From JAICMB01 sp035295125 (GTDB lineage: Bacteria; Acidobacteriota; Terriglobia; Bryobacterales; Bryobacteraceae), in contig DATGJP010000107.1 of the NCBI GenBank assembly GCA_035295125.1, positions 135,646 to 199,645 on the forward strand: a DNA stretch of 64,000 bases, given 5' to 3'. Positions 1-9,219 of this stretch are shown in pieces. The notes below the pieces were generated by a model that saw only the letters and a list, made by a program, of their open reading frames with translations, was not told where the DNA came from and made no database searches. The translations under genes were made by a program, and so were the position numbers. Numbering within the stretch: position 1 is the stretch's first letter; each line of letters begins with the position of its first letter.

Positions 1-23
1 GACATGCAAATTACGGTCTTCAT
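1..23 (-). CDS. start of an unidentified gene running off the left edge (partial)
   Basis: On the minus strand an ATG at 23-21 opens a frame reading MKTVICM before the window ends. A GGAG Shine-Dalgarno-like motif lies at 34-31, seven bases before the ATG, and the gene would follow the anti-sigma-like gene by about 26 bases in the same direction. That spacing suggests the next gene of the same operon. Seven codons are too few to assign a function, and the start is inferred only from the ribosome-binding site. Confidence 0.4.
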
Positions 24-49
24 CAATCTGCTCCTTTAGCGTGAACTGT

Positions 50-607
50 TCAATCGAGAAATCTGACAGCGCGAGCCAGCCCGTCGGCCCCCAGGACGAC
101 GTCGGCCTGGATCGGTTCGCGGGCGCGCTCCTCGGGTACTGCAATGCCGACCAAACGCATGGCGGCGCGTTGCATCTCCAGCCGGACTACGAGATGCGGT
201 TCTTGCGTTAGCGAGTCGTCCCCATACGACAAGGGGTAGAACGGCGTTGCGTCGTCGGCCGAACTGGCAGCCGCCCGGACACGACGCAGGCGGGGTTGCG
301 CGACTCTGCACGGAAGAGCGCAGGAGAAACCGCCTGCGCCACCTTTCACAAATGCCATTTGTGGCGGCGTAATGCGCTTGACTGGCGGGTGTGGAGGCGC
401 GATGGATTGCGGTTCTGTTGCGTAAAACGTCAGCAATGCGATCGCGGCCGCGATTGGCGACGCGATCCAGGCAACGCGCCAGGCGGTCTGGGAGCGTTTG
501 CGGCGGCGAAATTCGCGGAGCAGCTTCGCTTCAACGCGCGGCGGCGCTCCGTCCATGCCTTCCCGGGCAAGCGCCCGCAAAGTTTCACTCAGACGATGAT
601 CGTTCAT
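50..607 (-). CDS. single-span membrane protein, probable anti-sigma factor partner
   Basis: This 185-residue protein has a charged cytoplasmic N-terminus (about 1-42, rich in Arg), one hydrophobic segment (about 43-64) and an extracytoplasmic tail of about 120 residues. That layout is usual for anti-sigma factors of ECF sigma factors. I chose the ATG at 607 because it forms an ATGA overlap with the stop codon of the upstream sigma gene and has GGAAAGG ahead of it; a start three codons upstream is also open. No zinc-finger (HxxxCxxC) motif is visible, so it is not a ZAS-type anti-sigma factor. The function is inferred from layout and coupling to the sigma gene, not from a recognised domain. 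Confidence 0.6.
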   Translation of the reverse strand: MNDHRLSETLRALAREGMDGAPPRVEAKLLREFRRRKRSQTAWRVAWIASPIAAAIALLTFYATEPQSIAPPHPPVKRITPPQMAFVKGGAGGFSCALPCRVAQPRLRRVRAAASSADDATPFYPLSYGDDSLTQEPHLVVRLEMQRAAMRLVGIAVPEERAREPIQADVVLGADGLARAVRFLD

Positions 608-1161
608 GCCGGACACCTTTCCGCCGGCCGAAGCCTCCCCGCAAGCAAGGAGCGTGCCCGGTTTAAACGAGACCGGATTGTGCCCACAGGGCAGTCAAGC
701 AACGCGGCCGCCTCGCTGTAGTCCATTTCCTGCAACTCGCATAAGATGACAACTTCCCGGTAGTGCGGCGGCAGCGCCAGCACCGCCTTTCGCAGCGCCG
801 CGATCTGCCGGTTGCGGTCCACTCGCGCGCCCTCATCTTCGGTTTCGGCCGGCATCTCCTCGTCCAGAATGGCCATCACGGGGCGGCCTCGCTCCAGGAT
901 CCGCAGCACATGATTTCGCGCCACGCCAAACAGAAACGCTCCCAGCGGGCCTCGCTCCGGGTTATACTTCGTCCCGCCCATCAGCACCATAAAAGCTTCC
1001 TGCGTCACTTCCTCAGCTATTTCCGAACTCCCGCTCATTTGCAATGCGAATCGGTAGACGGCCGCTTGGTGGCGACGGTACAGCGCTGTGAACGCATTTT
1101 CATCGCCGTTCTTCATTCGCCGGAACAGGTCGCCATCGCTGGCACTGTTGCAATCCCGCAT
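604..1161 (-). CDS. ECF-type RNA polymerase sigma factor (RpoE-like)
   Basis: The 185-residue protein has the two conserved parts of an ECF sigma factor. Region 2 lies at about 22-60 (ALYRRHQAAVYRFALQMSG, then EEVTQEAF), which binds core RNA polymerase and the -10 element. Region 4 lies at about 125-178 (LPPHYREVVILCELQEMDY and GTIRSRLNRARSLL), a helix-turn-helix for the -35 element. It overlaps its putative membrane anti-sigma partner by four bases, so the two are probably translated together. Divergently, about 110 bases away, lies a cytochrome c7 gene that could be a target, but no promoter evidence links them. Confidence 0.93.
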   Translation of the reverse strand: MRDCNSASDGDLFRRMKNGDENAFTALYRRHQAAVYRFALQMSGSSEIAEEVTQEAFMVLMGGTKYNPERGPLGAFLFGVARNHVLRILERGRPVMAILDEEMPAETEDEGARVDRNRQIAALRKAVLALPPHYREVVILCELQEMDYSEAAALLDCPVGTIRSRLNRARSLLAGRLRPAERCPA

Positions 1162-1274
1162 TGGTTTGATGGACGACCCTGACTACCGGCCGTTAGTTCG
1201 CCTTCACCTCATATTCCCAATCGCAGCGCGACAGGTTCCAAAACTTATATCACGTGCCGCTATGATGGAGGTGT

Positions 1275-1622
1275 ATGCGCAAGGTTTTAGCGAGCGTGTT
1301 CGTATTGTGTCTTCTGCTAGCGGGTGGGCTAGCGTTGTTCGGCCAAGAGAAAAAGGCCGCTGATAAGCTGACGTTTACGGCGAAAAACGGAAACGTGACG
1401 TTCGATCACGCCGCGCACGCAAAGCGGGAAAAGAACGATTGCAAAGTCTGCCACGACAAACTCTGGCCGCAGTCCAAGACGGCTCCCCTAAACTGGAAGG
1501 CTGGCATGCATAAGCCTGCCGAGACCGCCCACACCTCTTGTGGCGCATGCCACTTCGCCGGAGGCGCAGCTTTCGAGACCAAGGGCAACTGCACCAAGTG
1601 TCACGTCAAGTCTGCCGCCTGA
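1275..1622 (+). CDS. periplasmic triheme cytochrome c7-type protein
   Basis: This 115-residue protein has a cleavable signal peptide (about 1-23) and three CxxCH heme-binding motifs: CKVCH at 56-60, CGACH at 89-93 and CTKCH at 106-110. A FDHAAH segment at about 43-48 may supply distal histidines. Size and motif spacing match the c(7)-type triheme family known from Geobacter and common in Acidobacteria, which carries electrons in the periplasm. GGAGGTG lies directly before the ATG. The gene stands alone on the plus strand, is divergent from an ECF sigma gene and is followed by a hairpin terminator. Its redox partner cannot be told from the sequence. Confidence 0.88.
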   Translation: MRKVLASVFVLCLLLAGGLALFGQEKKAADKLTFTAKNGNVTFDHAAHAKREKNDCKVCHDKLWPQSKTAPLNWKAGMHKPAETAHTSCGACHFAGGAAFETKGNCTKCHVKSAA

Positions 1623-1658
1623 GCTGATGTAAGGCGAAGTTTCATCCAGCACTTCTAC

Positions 1659-1690
1659 GGGGCTGCATTCCGCGGCCCCTTACAGTTTTT
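1659..1690 (+). terminator. intrinsic terminator after the cytochrome c7 gene
   Basis: An 8-bp stem (GGGGCTGC at 1659-1666 with GCGGCCCC at 1672-1679, one T-G wobble) with loop ATTCC is followed by TTACAGTTTTT. It sits 37 bases after the cytochrome stop codon and before the ADOP permease gene. Confidence 0.7.
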
Positions 1691-1732
1691 CCCCAACTCT
1701 CGGCCGCCGGTATCGTCTCAATACCGACGCCT

Positions 1733-4231
1733 ATGCTGACCCTCGCCCAGGACTCCCGCTATGCTCTCCGGACCTTTCGTAAGAATCCGGCTTTCACCAC
1801 GGTCGCGGTTTTATCTCTGGCGTTGGGGATCGGCGCCAACACCGCGATCTTCAGCCTGATCGATGCCGTCTTGTTGCGCTGGCTGCCGGTCCAGGCGCCG
1901 CAACAGCTCACCATACTGGGTAGGAACCCCGATCAGCCGAGCGTATCTTTCAACTACCCGGATTACGAATACGTTCGGGATCACAATCATTCCTTCAACG
2001 GCGTAATCGCCTACAGTTACGGAAATTCGGTAGGTATGACGGTGCCGGGCGAGACATCCCAAGACCCTCAACTGGCCGTCTGTTCGATGGTTTCAGGCAA
2101 CTACTTCGAAGTGCTTGGGGTAACGCCGGCCGCTGGGAGGGTGTTCAGTCCCCAGGACAACCTGAAACCCGGCGCCCATCCCTACGCAGTGCTAAGTTAC
2201 GACTACTGGCGGCGCCGGTTTGGCGCCAATCCCGCCGTCCTCGGGAAGTACATCCTGCTCAACAATGCGGTGCTTACCGTGGTCGGCGTCGCGCGAGCGG
2301 GATTTCACGGTGCTGTCGTTGGAAGATCGCCCGACCTGTTCGTTCCGATCATGGAAGTACAACAAATCGACAGTGGCATGAGCATGTGGAAGACGCGGCA
2401 TTTCTGGTGGCTAAACGTAATGGGCCGGCTCCGTAGGGAAACCGGTATCCGGCAGGCGCAGGCCGACCTGGATCTGCTCTTCCATCAGATCGATCAGAAC
2501 GATCCCGAAACCAAACCGGCGCCGGCCTACGACAGAGGGCGAGAGCGTCGCAACCGCGCCGCCGTGCTTCCCGGCAGCCAGGGGTTTTCGAGATTCCAGA
2601 AACAGTTCGCCAAGCCCCTGATCGTGCTGGCAATTGTTGTCGGCCTGGTGCTGCTGATCGCGTGTGCGAACGTGGCAAATCTTCTTTTCGCTCGCGGAGC
2701 TTCCAGGGAGAAGGAGATCGGCATACGCCTCGCAATCGGCGCCAGCCGGACGCGGCTGATCGCGCAATTGCTGGTCGAGACTGTCATTTTGGCCCTGCTC
2801 GGCGGCGCGGCGGGCCTCGCTTTCGCATGGTGGGGTGCGCGCCTCTTGATGGCCCTCCTGCCGGTCGAATCGGCCCCCGTAGCACTCGACATAACTCCGG
2901 ATCTAAGAATCCTCGGCTTTGCGTTTGGCGTTTCGCTTTTGACTGCGCTGATGTGTGGTCTTGTCCCGGCATTCAAGGCGACGCGGCCGAGCCTCCTGGC
3001 GCCTCGGGTCGGGCGCTTGGATTTGCGCAAGGCGCTCGTGGTGGCGCAAGTCGCGGTCTGCCTGCTGCTGTTGATCGGCGCGGGCCTGTTCGTCCGCAGC
3101 CTGGATAACCTGCGCGATCTCGATCCTGGTTTTGTCCGCGAGAACGTGTTGATCGTGGGCATCAACCCGCGTCAGAACGGATATAAAGGTCAGCGGCTCC
3201 GGGCGTTTTATGAACAACTGCTCGGCCAAGTGCGGTCGATGCCCCAAGTTCGGGCCGCCAGCCTGGCCCGCGTCACGCCGCTCTCGGGTTCCCGCTGGAA
3301 CAACGAAATCGCGGTGCAGGGCTATAGCCGGAAGCCCGACGAGGAGCCGTCCGTGGATTTCAACGCGGTAAGCCCGGATTATTTCCAAACGATGGGGATT
3401 CCCCTGCTGCTGGGCCGCGACTTCCGCACGGAAGACAATCCCGCGACAAGCCCGGATGTGCCGGATGGAAAGCTGACCGGCCCCGCTCCAGTCGCAATCA
3501 TCAATCAGGCCATGGCGAAGAAGTTCTGGGGCGACCAGAGCCCGATCGGGCGGCGCTTCAGCATGACGACCGACCAGTTTCAAATGGATAAGTCATTCGA
3601 AGTGGTCGGCGTCGTCAAGGATACGAAGTATTTCGGCCTGCGCGACGCGGTAGAGAGCATGGTGTACGTACCCGACTGGCGCCTGGGTGCTTCTCCGTTT
3701 TCCCTTTGCGTTCGCACCGCCGCCGATCCGGAGCCGATGGTTGCGAGTATCCGTCGCGAGGCAAGCCATATCGACTCCTCAATACCCGTTCTTCAAACGC
3801 TCACGATGGAGCAGCAGCTGAACAACAACGTCTCGCAGGAGCGCATCGTGGCGACGCTTTGCAGCTTCTTTGGCGGACTGGCGCTGCTGCTCGCCGTGGT
3901 CGGATTGTACGGGCTCATGGCCCACACTGTCACACGACGTACGCGTGAAATCGGGATTCGGATGGCCCTCGGCGCAGTCCGCGGCAATGTGATGTGGCTG
4001 GTGATGCGCGAAACGATATTGCTGGTCGTCATCGGAGCGGCCATTGGCGTTCCCATCGCCTTCGGATTGACGCGCTTCGTCAAGAGCTTCCTGTACGGGT
4101 TGACTCCACAGGATCCGGCGAATATTGTGGCCGCCGCGGCGATCCTCACGGTCGCGATGCTGCTGGCGGGCTACATCCCCGCCCGTCGCGCGACGCGCGT
4201 CGATCCTATGGTTGCGCTGCGCTGGGAGTAA
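1733..4231 (+). CDS. ADOP-family orphan ABC permease (MacB/FtsX-like)
   Basis: This 832-residue membrane protein has the layout of the acidobacterial duplicated orphan permeases. It has an N-terminal MacB-type segment with TM helix (about 16-43, containing LALGIGANTAIFSL), a periplasmic domain, and a first FtsX core (about 295-410). A second periplasmic domain follows and then a second FtsX core (about 705-832, with IGIRMALGA and the terminal RVDPMVALRWE). MacB-like permeases work in efflux or lipoprotein handling with an ATPase, but no ATPase gene lies nearby, hence 'orphan'. The substrate is unknown. Its 3' end overlaps the convergent secreted-protein gene by 26 bases. Confidence 0.92.
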   Translation: MLTLAQDSRYALRTFRKNPAFTTVAVLSLALGIGANTAIFSLIDAVLLRWLPVQAPQQLTILGRNPDQPSVSFNYPDYEYVRDHNHSFNGVIAYSYGNSVGMTVPGETSQDPQLAVCSMVSGNYFEVLGVTPAAGRVFSPQDNLKPGAHPYAVLSYDYWRRRFGANPAVLGKYILLNNAVLTVVGVARAGFHGAVVGRSPDLFVPIMEVQQIDSGMSMWKTRHFWWLNVMGRLRRETGIRQAQADLDLLFHQIDQNDPETKPAPAYDRGRERRNRAAVLPGSQGFSRFQKQFAKPLIVLAIVVGLVLLIACANVANLLFARGASREKEIGIRLAIGASRTRLIAQLLVETVILALLGGAAGLAFAWWGARLLMALLPVESAPVALDITPDLRILGFAFGVSLLTALMCGLVPAFKATRPSLLAPRVGRLDLRKALVVAQVAVCLLLLIGAGLFVRSLDNLRDLDPGFVRENVLIVGINPRQNGYKGQRLRAFYEQLLGQVRSMPQVRAASLARVTPLSGSRWNNEIAVQGYSRKPDEEPSVDFNAVSPDYFQTMGIPLLLGRDFRTEDNPATSPDVPDGKLTGPAPVAIINQAMAKKFWGDQSPIGRRFSMTTDQFQMDKSFEVVGVVKDTKYFGLRDAVESMVYVPDWRLGASPFSLCVRTAADPEPMVASIRREASHIDSSIPVLQTLTMEQQLNNNVSQERIVATLCSFFGGLALLLAVVGLYGLMAHTVTRRTREIGIRMALGAVRGNVMWLVMRETILLVVIGAAIGVPIAFGLTRFVKSFLYGLTPQDPANIVAAAAILTVAMLLAGYIPARRATRVDPMVALRWE

Positions 4232-5285
4232 GCAGCGCGATGTCGCGAGGGGCCGGCACGGGCAGCGGATCTGTCGCGCGCTGCCGTCTGTCACTGATTT
4301 CCGGAGCCAGGTGCAGCCGCACGTCAGGAATCGTCAGCCCGTCTTTACTCACTGCCTGAATGAACTCGCGTATACCCTGTTCCTGAGCTTTCAGATGTCG
4401 ATCCACTTCCAGGCTGAAGTTTTCGAGGGTCGAGTACGGCACGGTTGTTTCGCGGTGGAACAACTCCCCCGTTTGTTCTACGGACCAATGCCGGAGCTTC
4501 GCAAGATAACCGACGCGCATCGCTGCGGCGTCCACCAATGAACTGCACTCCCCGAATCCAACCTGCTTGTCGGTGGGCACGATGGTCCGTTTGTAGAAGA
4601 CATCCTCTGGTCCTCGGGCCAACAAAACACTTCCCCGCCGCCCGTTGTTTTCCAGGTGGAAGAGAGTCACAGGAGGGAATCCCGGCGGCATCTGGGCCAC
4701 GCCGTCTCCGCAAACACCGCCTCCCGCCCCCGCGCTAGACCCGGCCCCGGCGCCCGAATCGGTCACGATGAAGCGGTGCGTGACGCCGACTTCGTTCAAT
4801 ATCGCCGTGTACCACCGCTGCGAACGTCGTTCGAAGAGCAAGTTGTTGGCCGCGAGCCAGACGATGTCTCGCGATTTATCCCCGCGAAGCGCGAAAAGTA
4901 GCTCATCGCTGTCTTTGTCTCTTGCCGCCAGAATCAGAACAGGGTCGATCCACTTCTCGGTAAAGGGCTCGAGCAGCCCCGCCGGCACCGTGATTCCCGC
5001 TTCGATCGCCGCGTCGAAGAGGACCGCCAGAAACGCCACGTCTTCGGTATAAGATGACGCGTCTCGTAACACCGCTGCCGACCGGAACTCCTCGATCAGA
5101 AGCCGGTCGAATTCATCGGAGTGCAACCTGCCCGCGAGGTAAACGCCCCAGGCTTTATCCGCCAATTGAGGCGAGCCCATGAGGCGCCGGGCATGCTCCA
5201 TTTCCTGCGCCGCGTCCGGCGCCTGCTGCCCTGCAAGACCGGCAGACGCAATTACAAGAGCGACGATACCGCCTGGAAACCGCAT
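4206..5285 (-). CDS. secreted protein of unknown function
   Basis: The 359-residue product has a signal peptide (about 1-20, cut after GLAG or near it) and no domain I recognise. A Gly/Ala/Ser-rich linker (GAGAGSSAGAGGGVCG) near residue 190 separates an alpha-helical N-terminal half from a C-terminal half that contains DAAAMRVGYLAKLRHWS. I used the ATG at 5285; a TTG start four codons upstream is also possible. It ends inside the 3' end of the convergent ADOP permease gene and lies downstream of the second ADOP permease in the same direction. Secretion is inferred from the signal peptide only. Confidence 0.7.
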   Translation of the reverse strand: MRFPGGIVALVIASAGLAGQQAPDAAQEMEHARRLMGSPQLADKAWGVYLAGRLHSDEFDRLLIEEFRSAAVLRDASSYTEDVAFLAVLFDAAIEAGITVPAGLLEPFTEKWIDPVLILAARDKDSDELLFALRGDKSRDIVWLAANNLLFERRSQRWYTAILNEVGVTHRFIVTDSGAGAGSSAGAGGGVCGDGVAQMPPGFPPVTLFHLENNGRRGSVLLARGPEDVFYKRTIVPTDKQVGFGECSSLVDAAAMRVGYLAKLRHWSVEQTGELFHRETTVPYSTLENFSLEVDRHLKAQEQGIREFIQAVSKDGLTIPDVRLHLAPEISDRRQRATDPLPVPAPRDIALLTPSAAQP

Positions 5286-5375
5286 TCCTGATCTCAAGTC
5301 TAGCCAAGTACAGGTTTGATGAGCAGAGCGTCCCCGGCGGCGCCGGGTTGATGGTCTCGCGCGGATTAATGGCGA

Positions 5376-7829
5376 CTACTCGTAACGCAAAGCGACGATG
5401 GGATCAACCCTCGTGGCGCGGTAAGCCGGCAATAACGTGGCAATCGCAGCCACCACGATTACGAGCGCGGGCACGCCCGCGAAAGTCAGCGGGTCCACCG
5501 CTTTGACTTCGTAAAGCAGGCTCGAAAGCAAACGCACCATGCCAAATGCCGACGCCAGTCCGATCACCGCGCCCAGAGCGACCACCTGAAGGCTCTCGCG
5601 CAGCACCAGGCCGACAATGCCGCCGCGGCCTGCTCCCAAAGCAAGACGCAGTCCGAGCTCGTGTGTCCGCTGCGCCACCTCGTAAGCCAATACGCCGTAA
5701 ATTCCCACCATCGCCAGCACCAGCGCCACGCAAGCGAATATTCCGACCAGCAGAACATTGAATCGGGGTTGCCAGGTGGCGTTGTAGATGGTGTGTTCCA
5801 TCGTCTGCACTTCGGAGACAGAGAGCGTGCGGTCGATTCGCCAGATGGCCTGCTCGATCGGACGCGCCAGGGAGACCGGATCGCCGTCCGTCCGCACCAC
5901 CAGCGTCATATATGAGAACCAGGGGCTCTTCTGGGTTACCAGCGGTGTCTGCGCATAGGGCAGGTACACCTCGTCCTGTACCGGCTCGGCCCAGCTCGAC
6001 TGTTTTACGTCCTTGATCACGCCTACAACCGCGAGCCATTTCAGTTTGCCACGCAGATCGCCAACAGCCACGCGCTTGCCCAGCGGGGTTTCCCCAGGCC
6101 ACTCGTGTCGTGCAAACGTTTCGTTAATAATCGCCACTCCCGGCGATTCCTGCCCATCTTGTGCCGTGAAATCGCGGCCTGCGGCGATGGGAATGCGCAT
6201 GGTGGCAAAGTAGTTGGGCCGCGCAACGCGATACACGGCGGATTTGTCCTGGCCGGGACGTGGAAGTGGCCTGCCTTCGATGGCTACCGGCATGCCCCAG
6301 ACGTCACCGGCGAGCGGAAGATGATTCACCATACTCGCCGAACGAACGCCCGGCAGCGCCTCGACGCTGCTGATGACGCTGTTGTACAGAACTTCGCGTG
6401 ATACGCCCAGGTAGTTGGGATGGCCGGCAACCGAGATCACCATCGTGACCACATTCCGGGGATTGAAGCCCCCATCGATCGATTGCAGCCGCAGAAAACT
6501 CCGCATCAGAAGACCGGCGCCAATCAGAAGTACGATGGCAACGGCGATTTCGGCGACGATCAAACTGCGGCGGGTCGCTGCGCCTCGCGCGCCTCCGGCA
6601 AAGGACCGGCCGCCTTCCTTTAATGTCTCGTTTACTTCGGACCTTGAGGCTATGACGGCCGGCGCCAAGCCAAATCCAATACCGGTCGCCAACGAAAGCA
6701 GGAACGTAAAGAGCAGCACGGGCATGTCGATGCCGATCTCATTCGCACGCGGCAGCCGCAACGAGTGAGCCCCCGCGTCGGGCGCCAGCATGAGCTGTAG
6801 TGTATGGGTGCCCCAGACTGCGAGCACCAGTCCCAATGCTCCGCCCACGAGTGCAAGCATTACGCTCTCAGTCAGAAGTTGGCGGACAATCCGGGCCCGG
6901 CGTGCGCCCAGCGATACACGAATGGCGATTTCGCGGCTCCGGGCGGTGGCGCGGGCGAGCGTCAGGTTGGCAACGTTTGCGCAGGCGATCAGCAACACGA
7001 ACCCGACCGCGAAAAGAATCACCAGAAGCGCCGGACGGATCCGTCCAACTGCTTTTTCGCGGAGATCGTCGGCGCGGATCGTCAGGCCCGTGTCGGTTTG
7101 AGGGTAAGCTCGCGCCAGGTTGCTGCAGATCCCGTCGATTTCGGCCTGCGCCTCTGCAAGGGACACGTCGTCACGCAGGCGGCCGAAGATACGTAGGCTC
7201 TGGGCCACCCGGTCGGTTGTGCGGTTTGAAAGATCGAGGGGAGCCCACATTTCCGAATTCGTAATCCAGAAGGGAGCGAAGTGGAACTGGGGCGGCATGA
7301 CGCCGACAATCGTGTAAGGTTCGCTGTCCAGCAGGATCTTCTGGCCGACGACATCTGACGCTCCTCCGAAGGTACGCTGCCACAGGTCGTAGCCGATCAC
7401 TACCACATTGCGGTGTCCCGGCAGGTAGTCATCCGACTGTAGGGCGCGGCCGCGCATCGCGGGCACGCCGAGCAGCCGGAACATGTCTTCGCTCATGTGG
7501 ATTCCGGAAATGCGCTCCGGAACCTCGCGCCCGGTTAGGCTGGCGCCCCAGGCCTCTGCTGCGCCGACAAAGTCGTAGGATCGCGCCTGCTTACGAATGT
7601 CCAGGAAGTCGCCGCCCGCGACCGGTCCGGTGCCTTTCAGCAGCAGGGAGACCAGTCGTTCTGACCGGTAGTAGGGCAGCGGCTTCAACAGAATCGCATT
7701 GACCACGCCGAAGATCGCGGTGTTCGCTCCGATTCCGAGAGCAATCGCCAGCACCGCGATGATCGTGACAATCCGATTCTGAAACAACACCCGAACCGCA
7801 TAGCGCGCATCCTGAAGAAGACTCAGCAT
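5376..7829 (-). CDS. ADOP-family orphan ABC permease (MacB/FtsX-like)
   Basis: This 817-residue protein is a second ADOP permease. The N-terminal MLSLLQDARYAVRVLFQN is followed by a TM helix with LAIALGIGANTAIFG, a MacB periplasmic core (about 50-240), an FtsX block (about 265-395, with SREIAIRVSLGARRARI), a second periplasmic domain and a terminal FtsX block (about 690-817, ending TRVDPIVALRYE). No ATP-binding partner is next to it. It probably forms a short transcription unit with the secreted protein 90 bases downstream. The substrate cannot be inferred. Confidence 0.92.
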   Translation of the reverse strand: MLSLLQDARYAVRVLFQNRIVTIIAVLAIALGIGANTAIFGVVNAILLKPLPYYRSERLVSLLLKGTGPVAGGDFLDIRKQARSYDFVGAAEAWGASLTGREVPERISGIHMSEDMFRLLGVPAMRGRALQSDDYLPGHRNVVVIGYDLWQRTFGGASDVVGQKILLDSEPYTIVGVMPPQFHFAPFWITNSEMWAPLDLSNRTTDRVAQSLRIFGRLRDDVSLAEAQAEIDGICSNLARAYPQTDTGLTIRADDLREKAVGRIRPALLVILFAVGFVLLIACANVANLTLARATARSREIAIRVSLGARRARIVRQLLTESVMLALVGGALGLVLAVWGTHTLQLMLAPDAGAHSLRLPRANEIGIDMPVLLFTFLLSLATGIGFGLAPAVIASRSEVNETLKEGGRSFAGGARGAATRRSLIVAEIAVAIVLLIGAGLLMRSFLRLQSIDGGFNPRNVVTMVISVAGHPNYLGVSREVLYNSVISSVEALPGVRSASMVNHLPLAGDVWGMPVAIEGRPLPRPGQDKSAVYRVARPNYFATMRIPIAAGRDFTAQDGQESPGVAIINETFARHEWPGETPLGKRVAVGDLRGKLKWLAVVGVIKDVKQSSWAEPVQDEVYLPYAQTPLVTQKSPWFSYMTLVVRTDGDPVSLARPIEQAIWRIDRTLSVSEVQTMEHTIYNATWQPRFNVLLVGIFACVALVLAMVGIYGVLAYEVAQRTHELGLRLALGAGRGGIVGLVLRESLQVVALGAVIGLASAFGMVRLLSSLLYEVKAVDPLTFAGVPALVIVVAAIATLLPAYRATRVDPIVALRYE

Positions 7830-7906
7830 GACGTTTGGACGGTACCCCAGTCCTGCGGTTAGTAAGGGGGGATTGATCCCGCGGCGGATTCTTAATCCAC
7901 CCGGCG

Positions 7907-9043
7907 CTAAGGCGCAAAATCCCGAATCCGCTGCACCGTATCCCCATCCAGCCGCTGCAGCACGGCCGTCAATAAATCCACCATCTGATCGAAATCCCGC
8001 CGATTCATGATCCCGTTGTGAGCATGTGTATACCGCACCGGCACTACGAGATTAACCGTCGGCACCCCGCCATTGCTCTTCTGAATCTCGGCCGAATCGT
8101 CGCCGTATCCGGTGACCAGGTCGTACTGCAGCGGAATCGACTTCGCCGCCGCCTGCTCCTTGACAAACGCCGTGAATTTCCGATTCGGCAGCTCCGAGGA
8201 ATCGTACAGAAAGATCCCCGGACCCGCACCCAGCCTCACCTGCGATTCCTCCGGATGCGCGCGGAACACGTCGCCCGTGACACCCGCCTCCAGCGCGATC
8301 CCAATATCAGGCTTGATCGCATCGGTCGCGGTGTGAGCACCGCGCAAACCGATCTCCTCCTGGGTGGTGATGGCATAGAAGATCTGGTTCGCATGCGGCT
8401 GTGTCGCCAGGCGCCGCATCACTTCGACAACAACCGCGCATCCGACACGATCGTCCCAGCCCTTGCCTAAATAATTCTCGGTCCCATTCAGAATCGCGAA
8501 CGGGGCATCCGGGACAACCGGATCGCCCGGCGAAACTCCCATCTCGCGGACTTCCGCCTCCGACCGTGCGCCGACGTCGAGAAACAGGCCATCACGCGGG
8601 TAAACACGCGTGCGCTCTTCCGCGGGAACGACATGAATATCCCGAATCCCTGTCACAGCCCGCACCGGGCCCTTGCTTCCAATGATCGTCCAGCGTTGAT
8701 CGACAAGCGCCTGGTCCAGCCACCCGCCGAGCATCTGCATCGTCAAAAGCCCGTTGGGCGTAATGCGCCGGATCATGCCGCCGAGTTCGTCCATGTGGGC
8801 ATCAACCATCACGCGCGGACCCTGAGTACCTTGCGTCGCGATAATCGATCCGAGCCCATCGAACCGCATGGACGCGGCGAACGGCTTCATGGCATCGACC
8901 ATGAGCTTGCGTACAGGTTCTTCAAAGCCAGGAGGTCCGGGAGCGTCCGCGAGGTTCTGTAGCAGTTGGGCGATGCGGTCCTGCGCAGGGGCGGACAGAA
9001 GCGTCGCAATCGCAATAACAAAAAGTCGAGCGTTACGCGGCAT
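7907..9043 (-). CDS. secreted M42-family metallo-aminopeptidase
   Basis: This 378-residue protein has a signal peptide (about 1-20) followed by an M42 peptidase domain (glutamyl aminopeptidase / deblocking aminopeptidase family, which needs two zinc or cobalt ions). Visible metal and catalytic motifs are the DAHMDELGG segment (about 80-88), KGWDDR (about 190-195), TTQEEIGLRGA (about 225-235) and, near the C-terminus, RYTHAHNGIM with a late metal-ligand histidine. M42 enzymes usually form large cytoplasmic assemblies, so the export signal is notable and points to scavenging of peptides in the periplasm. It lies upstream of, and parallel to, the ADOP gene with a 77-base gap. Confidence 0.88.
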   Translation of the reverse strand: MPRNARLFVIAIATLLSAPAQDRIAQLLQNLADAPGPPGFEEPVRKLMVDAMKPFAASMRFDGLGSIIATQGTQGPRVMVDAHMDELGGMIRRITPNGLLTMQMLGGWLDQALVDQRWTIIGSKGPVRAVTGIRDIHVVPAEERTRVYPRDGLFLDVGARSEAEVREMGVSPGDPVVPDAPFAILNGTENYLGKGWDDRVGCAVVVEVMRRLATQPHANQIFYAITTQEEIGLRGAHTATDAIKPDIGIALEAGVTGDVFRAHPEESQVRLGAGPGIFLYDSSELPNRKFTAFVKEQAAAKSIPLQYDLVTGYGDDSAEIQKSNGGVPTVNLVVPVRYTHAHNGIMNRRDFDQMVDLLTAVLQRLDGDTVQRIRDFAP

Positions 9044-9072
9044 AGCGCATGATACCGCAGCCCTTGCAGACT

Positions 9073-9125
9073 GTGGTTGAAGTGGCGCAGGCTGAACGCC
9101 TGGATGAATGCATGCCCCACCTTGG
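9073..9125. repeat. possible degenerate copy of the GTGGAAGGGTG-type palindromic repeat
   Basis: The spacer between the M42 peptidase gene and the next secreted-protein gene holds GTGGTTGAAGTGG followed by GCAGGC-TGAAC-GCCTGG and then TGCCCCACCTT. The order (GTGG-rich end, GCAGGC/GCCTGC inverted repeat, CCCACCTT end) matches the clearer copy at 48481, but the sequence is eroded. Confidence 0.35.
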
Positions 9126-9219
9126 CTCGCAACCTGTTGACCCCTAAAGGTGGTGCAAGGCGGTTTCGGCTCCGCATGCCGCTCTCAAAGATTTCCGCCA
9201 CGGGCAGCGAGGCTATAAG

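Noticed and set aside
1236..1266. Promoter for the cytochrome c7 gene with TATGAT at 1261
   Set aside because: The start site would fall within two bases of the ATG and remove the strong GGAGGTG ribosome-binding site, and no good -35 box lies at the right spacing.
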